Part shown: piece after piece, positions 1 to 12,407 of the stretch
Layout: every line of letters begins with the position of its first letter
How positions within the stretch are numbered: position 1 is the first letter of the stretch
From: Drosophila persimilis
Lineage: Eukaryota > Arthropoda > Insecta > Diptera > Drosophilidae
Length of the DNA: 64,000 bases
Assembly: GCF_003286085.1 (NCBI RefSeq)
Contig: NW_020825322.1
Location: forward strand, 2,790,001-2,854,000
Direction of reading: 5' to 3'
Position numbers and translations under genes: made by a program
Notes under the pieces: model-generated
The model's database searches: none
What the model saw: only the letters and a program-made list of their open reading frames with translations
Told to the model about the DNA's origin: nothing

Positions 1-2690
1 AGCTGCTGTTGTTGCTGCGATTATTGTGGAAATAAAAGCAAATAGGATAAAAATTGTACTGCCATGACGCTCCTCTGTCCCAGCCCCAGCCCAGCCCCGG
101 CCCAGCGCCAAACAGTGCACTGCTGTTGCTGTTGCTGTGGCAACGTGAAAACCGCTCAGATTCTAACAAAAGATGCAACCGCTGGTACGCTACCACCGCA
201 CGGGCTTGTCCCCCATTCTCCCTCCCCATCTCTCATCACTACTTATTCATCACCCGCTCCATGCTCAACCACCACCCATCCGTCCGCCCAGCTATGACCA
301 TGCCCCCACGCTTCGCTTAACTAATTAGAGCGTGTGAGAAAATGCGCAAAAAGTGAAGTCCAGAAGACAGGGAGGTGCTGGGTGGTATCTGGTAGGTGGT
401 GGCTGCCACTTCCTCTAACACCCTCTCACCCACACTGTGAATCCCACATCCACTCCTCCTCCTCCTTCCCTCCTCCTCAGTGAAATGTTGTTGCATTGCC
501 CAACAGATTCACCGTTGGAATTGTGTTTGAATTATGTATAATTAAATTTCAACATTATTCATGTTTCAAGGAAAAAATCAGCGCTCGATGGGTGTAAAAA
601 ACCAAAGGGTACTAACGGAAGATAGTTACGAAGGACAGGGCGCTGAGGGGAGGGGAGGGCGCTCCACCAATCTTTCCCATTGAAGAGCAGTTAAAAATCA
701 ACAGAGCGCAATAATTCCCGGAATTCTGTTTCCACTTTTTATGGAACGGTCGTTAATTGTACTTTTTCCAGATTCGAACTGGAGAGGATCCTCAAAAGGT
801 ATTTGGATTCAATAAACCCTTAAAAAGTGGTTGGGAATTTCGCTGTAAATAAAAGTTGACACACAAATATTTAAGCAGGACAAGTATTAAAACAGATAAG
901 ATACAATATTAAGCAAAGATAAATTGATTATTTTCCAGTTAATACTTATTCAAATTGAAATGGAAAATTGAAAAATATGTTTCTGTTAAATACAATAATA
1001 TGTGTAGCATAACAAGAAAATTAATGACAAGTTATTTCTCTAAACTTAATATTTTTTAGCTTTCCTATCTGTATTGGTATTTAAGTTCCTTACAAAACTA
1101 TAGCTTATATAATGGGTGTGATTTCTTTTGGCAACTTCTTCAATTATATTCAGATGGGAAACACAACAAACACTTTTAATTAATGTATGTATTCCGAAAG
1201 AATGGAAAGAGTCATATGAGTAAATGTCTGGCCATATGCCATATGGTAATAAATATTTACTGTTTCCATTTCGCTGTGTGCATACAGCAAATATCAATTA
1301 CAGTTCTTTTTGATTCGCCTTTCGTTCTTTTTTCCCGCTCGTTTCCTTTTCGCACACCCTACAAGGCATTAAGCCAATTTATTTATTTATATATTTCCCT
1401 GGAATAACTATTCAGGCTTATGCTTCATCGAAGATCATCCAAAAGATTAAATGTCAAACAGGTCAACATTTTAATCGGTCAGGTACGAAGCTTGTTAGCA
1501 TGTATTACGAAAGTACATGCGAAAATTGAGAGATGAGGAATCCTTAGATCCCTCAGATCCCTAGTCGCCTTGACGACCCGCTCGACCCGACAGTCCCGCA
1601 GGAATATAGGCATTCTTCCCTTCTTCCTTATTATCCAATAAGCTGGAAAAAAATATCATATGTATGTATGTAAAAGATAAAAATGAACATATGTAGGTGC
1701 ATGCGAACTATACACAAGAAAACATTCCACATCGTCAAAATGGGCAAACTTACAAAATTTTTTAATTAAATCAATATATATATTTTTTTTGAATATTGGA
1801 TAATTAATATTTTAGGAATTCTACTAATTGTTTTTGGGAAATAATACAGAATAAATTGCATTCAAACCTCAATTGCTGTTTGTTTGATGGTATCAAAAAA
1901 GTATAAAGGTATTTAGAATCAAAAGCCGCAAATTTATACAAATACAAATTTATAAATAAGATAGAACAAAAAAAACATTTAAGAATGCTATTTCTTCAAT
2001 AAATGCGTGTACAATAAGTATTTAAAGACCAATTTTTGTTACAAAATATAGAATTTCAGTAGTGAGTATTTGAATTTGTTTGATTTTGTGCGATTCTCTG
2101 GGAATTGTAGAGTATTTTGCAATTCCTTACTCAAGTTTGACACAAGCTCGTTTGTTTGTCTTTTTGTGCCGCTGTAGCCATTATTTGTTAAATTAATTAA
2201 AATTCAATAATAACAATTTTGAATGCATGGTTTTGGATTAAGGCCGGCCAGAGGAGACCAGTCGAGGGAGAGCGGATCCAAATGCAAATTTCAAAGAGGA
2301 TAATATTTATGGCCATAAATAAATAATTGCTCGCAAATGGTTCGCAATGGCAATTGATTTACAAATACTATTAATACAAATTATTAGGCCTCGTGATAAC
2401 GTTTTTGGGCAGTGCATAGATATTTTTTATTTTCATTTGATTAATAGCACGGAACGTGTGCAGTACTCTTAAAATGTGCATCGCACCGTCCTATCGGCCA
2501 TTAATATACATCCTACTGGTCACTGGGCTTAAAGCATTTTGTTCACTATTCTAATAGATACATGGTTGGTTGTAATATTACTGCAATCGATTTCCAGATT
2601 AAAGTGAAAAGTTTATAAATGAAAAATGAATAAAGACACATCCGTATGCCCAGTAAATTCTTATGAAATAAAGGTCGTATGTTCATACTT
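1..2690. other. non-coding stretch, no gene seen
   Basis: No convincing coding frame, splice structure or RNA gene is visible. The first 720 bases are C-rich, with pyrimidine runs and short GCTGTT triplet runs. From about 840 to 2240 the DNA is AT-rich with many short homopolymers. A GC-richer patch near 1560-1600 has no open frame. It probably lies upstream of, or in an intron of, the gene represented by the exon at 4714. Confidence 0.6.
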
Positions 2691-2705
2691 ATATGATAAT
2701 AAATC

Positions 2706-3491
2706 TTAAAGCGATGTCGAACTGATGAGGTCTTCCAAGAACAATTGACCTTCCACTGGAAGAATTAAATGGAAAATAAATTAGGTTGTGGAATGTATTT
2801 CCTTATATACTCTGCTTATACCTCGTTATGGATATAGTAAACTTACTTTCGTGTAGGCTTCTCCCGTACTCAACCACAGCTCAAACCATTCGCATCTCAA
2901 TTGGGCTCCTGGATAACAAAAATAACACCAAAATAATTTGCGGTTCAGTTGATTTGTCGTACAAACTGTCTGGCAACTGGTCATCCTTTTGGTTTCCGCC
3001 TGTAGATTCAGTTGAGTTGCTTTCGAAAATGCGCTCTTCCAACGAGACGTCCTAGGTTGGCTTGGTGAACCCATTTTCTTCTTGGGGCAAGTCCACTGGC
3101 CCACTGGGGCTCAATTTAGCCTTCACTTCCGCAACATCTGAAATGTTAAGCCATCGGATGGACAGGATTAGTTCAGATTATCGGATTTGTTATGTTAGTG
3201 TGAATAAATCGAACATTCTCCTACCACCGGAATACCAAAAGAAAAAGGCTGCACACACCTTAGAACAGAAGCACGCACAAGTCTCAATTATGTCTGGCTA
3301 TTTCTACTCACTCTTTCCTTTGGGATGTTCTATATTTGTTCACATTGAACTAAGAAATCTCAATTGTGATACACTTTAAACCAGTTGTTGGATAAATCTG
3401 ACAAAACTTTGTTAAAACTGATACAACTGCGACTCGAATCGAACCATTTGCGCGTGCTCTGTTCACAGCTGGAAAAAGTCGATGTCAGCAT
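2706..3491 (-). pseudogene. decayed or mis-resolved multi-exon gene, family unknown
   Basis: Several pieces on the minus strand look coding and carry splice signals. An ATG at 3491 opens a 43-codon frame ending at 3360. Exon A runs 3137-2967 after a good acceptor (CTAAT branch point, then ATTTCAG) and reads for about 57 codons with Glu/Asp/Ser/Pro-rich protein-like composition, broken by one TAG at 3054-3052. A 58-nt intron would join it in frame to exon B at 2908-2847, which contains CEWFELWLSTGEAYTK and ends at a perfect AAA|GTAAGT donor. A further acceptor (TTCTTCCAG) at 2756 precedes a frame reading GQLFLEDLISSTSL then TAA, but in a phase exon B does not supply. The stop and the phase clash suggest a pseudogene; a sequencing error or a missed exon is the alternative. 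I do not recognise the family. Confidence 0.4.
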
Positions 3492-3519
3492 CGATATAAT
3501 CAACTGCGAAAGTATCGAT
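3490..3519. promoter_or_regulatory. pair of DRE-like motifs
   Basis: ATCGATA at 3490-3496 and TATCGAT at 3513-3519 match the core of the DNA-replication-related element (TATCGATA) bound by DREF in Drosophila housekeeping-type promoters. They lie 17 bases apart, between the decayed minus-strand gene and the small plus-strand ORF at 3807, so they could serve either or both. The minus-strand ATG at 3491-3489 overlaps the first motif, so a start site for that gene would have to lie just upstream of it, near the second motif. Confidence 0.5.
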
Positions 3520-3806
3520 TCCGTTTTTGGGAACCACGATGCCGCGAACTTCGAAATATGATTTCTCGAAGATCGACCAACACACGACTCACAACAGTAG
3601 ACAGCAGAAATTATTTACCGAACGTCACTAAATGCAAAACTTTTTTGATAAGCTTCCATTTCTTAATAATTTAATAATTAATAATTCAAAATTCCATTAT
3701 AATAAGCTTCCATTTTCTTAATAAGAACTAGTTCTTCTCTACTGAACAGCGTTCGGTTCAGTTCATCGTAGTGTTGCGAAACGTCGTAACCAGCTTTCTT
3801 AGAGTG

Positions 3807-3896
3807 ATGGATAACTCCAAATTCGAGGCGGTGTATGATTTAAATTCATTTGACATTTTGACCATTATCCAGAATCAAAGTGTATTTTCGGGGTAG
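3807..3896 (+). CDS. 29-codon small ORF, hypothetical
   Basis: An ATG at 3807 opens a 29-residue frame (start MDNSKFEAVYDLNSF) that ends in TAG. An initiator-like TTCAGTT lies at 3757-3763, about 47 bases before the ATG, and two polyadenylation signals (AATAAA at 3973-3978 and 3990-3995) follow within 100 bases. That is the layout of a very compact intronless transcript. The composition is protein-like and not low complexity. Alternatively this could be the first coding exon of the plus-strand gene whose next exon is at 4714: leaving at the AAA|GTGTAT site would keep frame with that exon's ATG, but the donor is poor. No family recognised. Confidence 0.3.
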   Translation: MDNSKFEAVYDLNSFDILTIIQNQSVFSG

Positions 3897-3972
3897 AAAA
3901 ATACTTCCCTGTGGCGCCACTTTAGGGCGTGCGTGTGCGTGTGTGTGTTCTGTTGTCTGTGTGAATTTGGCA

Positions 3973-3995
3973 AATAAACTGTAATTGTAAATAAA
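3973..3995 (+). terminator. two polyadenylation signals AATAAA
   Basis: Two canonical AATAAA hexamers, at 3973-3978 and 3990-3995, follow the 29-codon ORF, with a T-rich stretch about 30 bases further on. In AT-rich fly DNA the hexamer alone is weak evidence; its value here is the position just after a small ORF. Confidence 0.35.
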
Positions 3996-3999
3996 CATA

Positions 4000-4713
4000 A
4001 ATTTTAAAATTATTGCCAACAAGCTTTGCTTTATTTTATTTTAAACTTATTTATATGCGATTTTTTGCCCCCCGATGCCTTGTGCATGTGAGCACCGCAC
4101 ACTGAAGCAGATAAATACTCGCCCAGCGAAAGCATAATGGATACAGACTTGCGATGTGAATATTTTACGCTCTAGCAATTTTTTCTTTGCATTCTATACT
4201 GCAAATCGAATTATGATCTGAATGAAAGTATGGCATTGACGAAACGATGAATAATTGGACGAGGCAAAACAACAATGCAAATGGAAAGGGATGAGAAATT
4301 TGGGAATGTATGCACATACTTACATACACGTGTACAATACGTATTGTATTATTATTGCCTGACAGCAAAGAACCAGATTAACCTCTCTGGGAACTCACAT
4401 TTAATTAAACGAATTCAGTTTAAAGTCGATTCTCCCAATGGATAGAAATCGATCGATAAAAATACTCGTACTTACTGTAGCGCATTGGAAATTCGCAATT
4501 ATCTGACTTGGAACTTATTTTCCTTTACCCAATTGTTTTTATTACATATTTGCTGTCAACGTTTCCCTCCACTACACAGTCGTGTGGCGCTCAGAATTCG
4601 TTGTTTTTTTTTTTCTTTTTTTTTTACCACTCTCGCGGATATCATAAATTGGTTCGGCGGGCGACATTTCCCATGTGCAAAATTTAAATGTGTGTTTTTG
4701 GTTTCTTTTTAAG
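4000..4713. other. probable intron upstream of the 4714 exon
   Basis: AT-rich DNA without a credible frame. It ends in a strong polypyrimidine tract and acceptor (GGTTTCTTTTTAAG) immediately before the exon at 4714, so at least its right part behaves as an intron. Confidence 0.4.
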
Positions 4714-4871
4714 CCCAGAGCACTGCAACCAACGGCATGCCCCCAGGATGTACGCAAATGGAGAGGATGCCAGCTAAGGGTGACGGACGGACTGAAGATG
4801 CTTCGGACTCAAGCTTAGGAGGCCGACGGAGACCCGGAAACGGCGTCAATCCAGCATTAAAGGGAAAACAG
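4714..4871 (+). CDS. coding exon with start codon of a large-intron gene
   Basis: The exon is bounded by a strong acceptor (TTTCTTTTTAAG, ending at 4713) and a CAG|GTAACA donor at 4872. An ATG at 4737 opens a frame of 45 codons to the donor, beginning MPPGCTQMERMPAKGDG and continuing Gly/Arg/Ser-rich to LKGKQ. The frame leaves in phase 0. Upstream of the ATG the frame stays open only back to a TAA overlapping the acceptor, so this is either the first coding exon after a 5' UTR exon or an internal exon whose frame enters through the splice. No domain is visible in so short a piece. Both candidate acceptors at the right edge (63928 and 63948) are also open in phase 0. The gene is not identified. 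Confidence 0.45.
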
Positions 4872-7148
4872 GTAACAGGACCAGGACAGGGAAAAGATTA
4901 TCCGTCTTTTCTACACTTAAACTATATACTAGATTGTGTATCATCTGAACGTGAAATTAACGTAGATAACATCTTCTATTGGATGGACTGCTACTGTCAG
5001 ATTCTTTCAAGCTATCGCCTCTATAAGTAGTTGCTATTCTCCCACCTAACTACATATCCATGTTTAGCGCACTGACTCCTTCTAGCCCATACGATATCTA
5101 CCGCTGAACACACTGACGTGAAATTCTAGTCCATTCGCCAATTCACTCTTTTGTAATCCGTATGATCGGGATGGGGGGGAGGGAGGTGAGATAGTGTAAA
5201 TTTAATTAATTTTATAATGCATTGGTGGTCACTTTTATTTATTTATTTCCATTGCGTTTGGCTGTATTTTTCTCGATTTGATGCCTGCTGTTTTGTTTTG
5301 TGTCGACTTGCGTTTGGTTCGACGGGTGGCAACCAATTTCACTCACTACGTCCACTTCGTTTTCCCTAAATTGACATAATGACCAAATAATTTTCCAGTT
5401 CGATGCGCCTTTATGGGCAGGCAGCAGGCAATTCAGTGACAGCGACCGATGGTGGCGGGGGCTGGGGAGGAGGGGAGGAGGGGAAGACAGGAAGGGTCTG
5501 AAACACGGCCAGATACATCGGCGTTGGGGAAATTTTCAATTTTCGCATACGTTTGACAACCATCGAGTGACATCACATTTAATGCAAATGTTAAATTTCA
5601 AATGCTGTGGAAATTTATTACGACTGTCAATATTCATTTGCAAAATCCTATGCAGACGACTGGGGAAAAGCTGGTGGGAATGGCTGGCACATGCCACACT
5701 CATGCTCGTAGTACATACACAGATATCGCGGCAATTAATCAAGCAAATGAGGCAACAGAAGAGATATATGTATATGGGGCCCAACAAGCTGAAACGATAA
5801 TTTGGCACATAAAAAGGGTGAGCCGATTCAAAGGGTCGAAAGGAACCGTCTTCAAAACCATTGAAGGGTGTCGCCTAATGTCGTTGTCAAGTGACGACTA
5901 AGCAAAGTCCCATGCCATCCCTCCCCCTAATAGAGACTTTTTTCTGGGTCGAGTTTTCCCTTGTCTTCTCGGACTTTTCGTGCGACTCATCCGTTCAGTC
6001 AGTCACTGTTGCTCTCTGTGGAGTCATTGGGGACGCGGTCACGGGACAGCGGACAGGGGACTTGGTAAGAGTTCCATTTATCAATTGATTGACTAGATAA
6101 TTGCCAGCAAAGTGAAGAATAAGTAAGCGACAGGGCTCGTCCTGTAGCAGTTACTAATGATTCAGAGCCTTGGGGCTAATCAGCTGTGTTCCATTTTCCA
6201 CTTTGCATTTTCCTTCCTCTACTATCGGCAAAGTTTAAGCCACTCGGGTCTGGGGTCTCCTCTAGTATAAACAAACTGTTCGCACTACAAAAATGAATGT
6301 TTAAAGAATGTTAAACTCTGGAGTTCAGCAGGTCTGACAAACGCCGGCCATAAAGCCATAAATGTCCAGCCATAAATTATGCCGCTAAGGGCGGTGGGCC
6401 TGATAGAAAGTGGGGTCGGCCCCGGTGGCATCCAGCGATTGGTGACATATGTGAAAATGCATTTAACTGTCACTTGAATGTTTGATGGGCACCGCACCCA
6501 CTCGCCCACATGTAGAATCAACTCGATGTGTGCCATCATCGAAGGCCTGAGCTGCGACTTCATTAGTTCGCCATATATTGCAATTTGATGTGGAACAGAA
6601 GAGTGGGAAAAAGCAAAGACATTCCAGAAATATAGTAAGTAAATATGAGCGTGTTGAATGTCATCCAACAGAACTTTTAGCAACAGTTGAGGCAGTTCCG
6701 GCCGTTTCCGTTCCATTTCCGCCATCTTCAGTTGATCGTCTTCGGTTACAGAGTTCCGCAAGTCAATTGAAATGGTATTACTAGTGTGACATCAATATCT
6801 ATTGCCAGATATGATCCTAATGTTAAAAAAAGATTTAAAACCTCTGAGGATCATAAGTAGAAACGAGGTAAATACGAAAAAAAATTCCGAATGATTTCAT
6901 GATTATTTGCTCTGCCTTGATCCGATGCTCGCCACTCCAAGTGGCAGTTTGCTTTCCAAAAAATTGATTCACTTAGCATTCCCATCAAGCCGACGTTGTC
7001 CGGATAGCGACACCTCTCCCAGCAACCAGCAGCCCGCTCCCGGCTCGATCTCTCCGTGATAGAGTGCCGCGACACTGAGTAATCTATTTTGTGTGTGACA
7101 CATACGTACAATCCTCACACTACGCCGTCCCACTCATTCAGCGAGGCG

Positions 7149-7176
7149 AGTCCTGGAGTCCTGGAGTCCTGGAGTC
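7149..7176. repeat. tandem GTCCTGGA repeat
   Basis: Three to four copies of an 8-base unit GTCCTGGA, followed by related GTC-rich sequence. Confidence 0.8.
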
Positions 7177-8703
7177 GGGAGTCCCCGAGTCAGTCACTCT
7201 CTAACACTCTAATAATGGCATATAAAGTCGCTCGCACACGTTTCCCGATGCTGGATGTTCTGTTCTCCTCCTCTTCTTTCGGCTCTTTTGGCTCTTTTGT
7301 TTTTGGTGTTTTTACAACATGGCCAGCATAACAATGTCGCAGCAAACGAAAAATTGCAAGTGGACACATGAATTATGTGCAGCACTCGAGTTAAACAACC
7401 GCCGGGCGAGGCCCCTGCAGCCCCAGCAGCCCCAGCAGCCCCAGAATCCCCTCCCCACACTCCGATTGGCCCTGACTTTGCCTTTGCCTCTGCCTCCACC
7501 CTGTCCCAGGCCCCCTCCAGCGACAGGCAAACAAAAAGCGGTGCCGGCTTCCTACTAAATGCACGAGTACTCAGAGCTCCCATCTCTTGTTGCGTTTTGG
7601 ATGGGGGTTTCGTTGGATTTTTTATACACACATGTGCTCGGTTTTTGTTGGCTGCCCATTGGGGACGCGTTAGTGGTCCGTGGCCGGGTTTCTGTCCCGG
7701 TCCTGGTCCCGGATGTGGATGAGCCCAGAGTAAGGGAAGGCGAAGGAGCAGCAGCAGGACCAGAAGAAGATGGAATGGGAGTGAAGTGAAGTGAAGTACA
7801 ATGTTGACTTCGCCTGGCTTTGGTTTGTTTTGGAGGTCACAACCAACAAGAATGGGAAGGGGGGCAGAGCCACTGCCATTTGGGAGTTGGGTTTGCGGGT
7901 ATTAAATTATACATCATTTTGCAACAAATGATGGTCGTTACGTTTCCCCATCCACAAAACAAAAACCCATACCCCGAGCCCGAGCCCAAGCCCCAGACCG
8001 AGCCCGAATCCAACCCCAAACCATTGCCAGACTCAGACTCCAGGCCGCAGCTCTCTCAGAGGGGACCTTCTCAGCAAATCGCGGCCAATGCCTAGACCTA
8101 ACAGTTCTTATACTCTAAAACAGAGCGGACATCAACCATTTGGCCACCAGAATGCGAGCATTGGAACTGTCCTGATCCATGCGGAGTCATTATTCAGTCA
8201 AGGATGTCATCGGATCTCATGAAAAGTACCTTTATCATTCTCTGTCTCCATTGATTAAATAATCTTCTCTTGTCTATAAGAATCTCTTAGCTTACAAATC
8301 GTGTATATATTTAACAGATTTCCTCGTGGGTAACCTTGTCAGGGCATCAGTGTCTTCAACACGGTTTCCCCGTCGGTTAATGATCCACAAAAAAGTATGG
8401 CCCAAATTTTCAAACTGTGCTGCCCACACAGCCAGTCAATTCCCAGGACTGCACACAACCTATCAGTTAATAAAAAAAAAGCCCCCACACACACACACAC
8501 AGAAGAAAATAAAAACCGAATCTCTGGCGGGGTGGCTGTGGATGTGTGGATATATGGATGTCACTTTATTATTTTTAGAGCGGGTAGCGGGTAGCTCTCT
8601 AAATGATTTAAGCTGCGACTGCAGGAAGGCATATAATCGATCTTAATTACATTTGTACGGCATGCCGGGCATCTGGTGCGAGTGTGGGTTAAATGTGCGG
8701 CGA

Positions 8704-8798
8704 ATGAACGTGTGACTACGCACACGCACACGCAGGCACACACAGGCACACACAGGCACACACTGGCACACACTGGCACACACGGGCACACACTTGCA
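8704..8798. repeat. minisatellite with ACACACNGGC unit
   Basis: A roughly 10-base unit (ACACACAGGC, ACACACTGGC, ACACACGGGC) repeats from about 8725, preceded by ACACGC units. The copies differ mainly at one position, so the array is ordered rather than a plain (CA)n run. Open frames across it are repeat artefacts. Confidence 0.8.
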
Positions 8799-9828
8799 CG
8801 ACTTCCGTTAAGCGATTAAAGCATTATGGCATCATCTCCATTTCCTGTTCCTGCTCCTGCTCCTGCTACTGCTCCAGCCTCTGTTCCTGCACAAGCTCGT
8901 CGTCTTGGCAGCCATTTCGTGATGAGCATTTTATGGCTCTGGCTGCGCATTGAATTGAATTGCTTTGAATTGCAATCGCTTAAAATGGTGGCACTCACTT
9001 ACCCACCCATACGTACATACTCGTATGTATGTATGTTTGTATGCATATGAGTGCGACGATACGCCATTACCAACATCACCCTGGCACCCGCACTCATTTT
9101 GATTCGCACTTTGCCTCATTTTAATTATGAGCATTAAGTGGCTGAGCAAATTAATAACATATTTTTTCGATTGCCCCACCCAAAAGGCGATATTGATTCA
9201 TTTATTTTATGGCCCTGCTACGGGGCCACAGCGCCCCCATGCCCCCATGCCACCCATCCTCCACCTCCAGCCATTGGATAAGCCCACTATTTGGCAGCGA
9301 ACACTATTAGCAACGCCAAGCATGCTAGAACATGTGCGTACTTGCCTTTCGTAATCCATTGCTCATCAGAATAAATAAATCAAATAATCAAAAATGGATG
9401 ATCCATAGAAACAATGATTCGTGCCATCTTTCCATCTAAGCGCAAATAATCTAGCTGTTTTCAATACCCTGATAACAGGGAATTGTGAGAGGGTGTTTTT
9501 AGAGAATTCACTCTCTTAAATTCTCATACATAGTCTAATAAGTAATCTCCCATCTACATAGCTCGGGATGGATGTATTGTTTACGGACGCCCATCTTGTT
9601 CGTGCAATCCAGCTTGACTTCTCCCTCGGCATTGGAGGCCCTTCCTTCCACTGGAATTCGTCATTCGGTTTGTTACAGCTCATTTCAATTTGCCGCGCTG
9701 AATGTTTCATATAAGGTCCACACTGCGGTTGGTGCTCTGCTCATGTGGAGGTGGAGATGATGGAGATGGTCAGGGGCTTTGGTAGCGACATCAACGTCGG
9801 CTTCAACGTTGTCCTCAGTGTCCCTTTT

Positions 9829-9852
9829 TGCTGTTGCTGTTGCTGTTGCTGG
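9829..9852. repeat. (TGCTGT)n microsatellite
   Basis: Four perfect TGCTGT hexamers. Nothing indicates that the repeat is translated. Confidence 0.75.
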
Positions 9853-12358
9853 TTTCCACCAAAAATAGCCGCATGCAATTGATTACAGCAACGAGAAATG
9901 AATGCACGGATAAATGAAGGAACGAACAGCGCGTTGCGTTGGCACCACCGTCGGAGCTGAGCTGGATACTCGTATTTTTGGCAAGGGGCCGCTCCGAAAT
10001 GAAATTGAAATAATGTGCACAGGTTCTCTGCCCTCCAGCTGCTTTAACGCCTCACTGATATGGATGGTATGGATGGATGATATGGACTGGTCGAGGACTC
10101 TCCATGCCCCAGTAGAGAGCCCTTGCGACTGTGTGCGTGTATGAAATGAATGGGAGCTTCTTTTCAAGGAAAAACAGTACCATATCTATAGGAAATATTC
10201 TGAAGATGAACTTTCATTAGAAATATGTACGTACATAAAGCCACTTCCATCGATTTTCAGGAATCTTTCTCCATTTCCTCCAAACATAACTGGCTTGGGG
10301 ACTAGCTCGACCCTCGACGGCTCTTAATCGAATTTCAACGAAAAGCATTCAAACGTCTGCAAATTAGGCAGAAATACAAGTGTATGTGTGTGTGAGGGAA
10401 TTGAGGTTAAGTCGGTGGGGAGCATAGAATTAGGGGAGCAGAACAGAGAAGCGTCTTATCGCCAGAAAAGGGCCAGGACTAACCAGACGACACAACGAAG
10501 CTGGAAATACACTCAGAGAAACACACTGGGAAAAGCTCGGATGCTGATTCGGATTCAAATAAACAGTGAGAAAGCTTGCAACCTCATTGCAATTTCCCCA
10601 TTTCATCGCGTTCACATTCACCATCCGTGTCCCCTCTTTCATCTGCTAGTTCACTTGCCCCTCCTTGGGACATCTTGGGAGCATTTTTCTAAAAATTAAC
10701 GCCATTGCCAAGCTCTCCGAAAAAGAAATGCACAAAAAAATGGCTGAATCAGCGCCAAAAAATATTTAAAAAATGGTAAATGGAAAACCAGAAAAAGGCA
10801 AACGGAGGGTGGGTACTATTACGAAAGACGATAAAGGTGCGAGGTGGAAAGAACCCGCGCCAGCAGAACCCAAGGACATGGCAGCAGAGAAGGAGCTTAA
10901 GCCGGTACCGGTGCCAGAGTCACGATATGGGCACATTCTAGGCTCTGACACCTTGAGCTCAATTACAGCATAATTTCCCCCTTCCTCCTTCCAGGCTGGG
11001 TTATATGTGTCATGAGCCATTTAAGCTCATTACGGGCATCAATTTGGGGGGAAGAGGGCAGAAAAAATTATGCTCCGAAACTCTAAGTGCCACTGCCACT
11101 TGCACCACAAGGATGACGGCGAAGACGACGCGGGCGAAGAAGTGGCAAATTGTAAATTGTTAATTAAGCCAATTTTTCCGTGAATTCTGCAACTGCAGTG
11201 TTGCAGTTGCATGAAGGTTCCTGGACTGGGTACCATCTCATAAGTCACGGTCATTAGCTGACCAGCTGACACGGACCGGATCTTGCTCAAATTCCTCTTC
11301 CTGTCGGGCAAAAGCATACAACTTTTCTTCATTTTTTGTTTTGTTTTGATATACTGAGGTGTCCTTTTTGTATGTACATATGTGTATAGTGTATATTTGT
11401 ATGTGAGTGTATACATTCATGGTCATCATGTAAGAGGGAATAAGAAATGGAAATCCATAAAGCGCAGCAGCCATAGCAGAACAAAAATGAGACGAAGAAA
11501 GAAGGAAAGAAAAACGCGAAATGAATTTCACTTGAAATGTGAAAACATAAAAATTGTTTATGACTTTCCGCTACGTTGCCTCCATCTGTCTGTATGTCTG
11601 TTCCACTGTCAGTGTGCGAATTCCGGGGGAAAAAAAAAAATAAGGAGGACTGCTTATCAATTGGTGAAACTATCAAGGAAAACTTTTCGGCGAAAATCTT
11701 CAAGTCTCATCCGAAAATAAATGGATCACTTTAAGTTACATAGGGAGTAAGTTAGGGGAATTCCAGGTTATTCTCTCATACACTAAGGAGTAAAACTAAG
11801 TGTAAGGAATATATCGCTGCACAATCATATCACTGTATATCTAAAGTAGACTGAGAAGGCACGCGGAGTGCCGGAATATATTGTATAATTTACATACATC
11901 ATAAATTCTAAATATATCGGTATTTCGAAATAATATATAGGCAGCTGCCTCTTCTTAATATTTGGTTCCACTTAACATATGTATACTGAGGGTTTTTAGT
12001 AAATCGGAACAAATTTATGAGCTGCTGGCTATGATTTCTGCTGTAACCAGATGTCGTTGGCCATCTGCGAGACGAGGAATGGGAATTGAAATGGTGTAGT
12101 CTGGAGCGGATGGGTTGAAGTCTTCGGGTGACCGCACCAAGTGCGGCAATTTAAAACATAATGAAAACTAAATGAAAATGCGGCAAAGGCCAGACTGATT
12201 CTCATGCAGCAGCACTCGTAAATGAGGCACACGAAGATGAACAAAAAATGCACAAAGGAATTTTTAAATATTCTGTGCCCCCAACGAACCGGAGACAACC
12301 GGATGGCCAGGAGCCGGGAGCCAACTATGCGGTCAAGGGGCAAAGCTAACTAAGCATG

Positions 12359-12360
<2 letters not shown>

Positions 12361-12405
<45 letters not shown>
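12361..12405. repeat. (AC)n microsatellite
   Basis: An uninterrupted dinucleotide run of about 45 bases; the open frames across it are artefacts. Confidence 0.95.

Positions 12406-12407
<2 letters not shown>

Noticed and set aside
6285-6761. 158-codon minus frame
   Set aside because: No recognisable domain, no splice context and ordinary intron composition; chance is likelier.
8561-8791. Cys-rich 76-codon minus frame, at first sight like a Cys-rich peptide
   Set aside because: The Cys spacing is the translated 10-base minisatellite.
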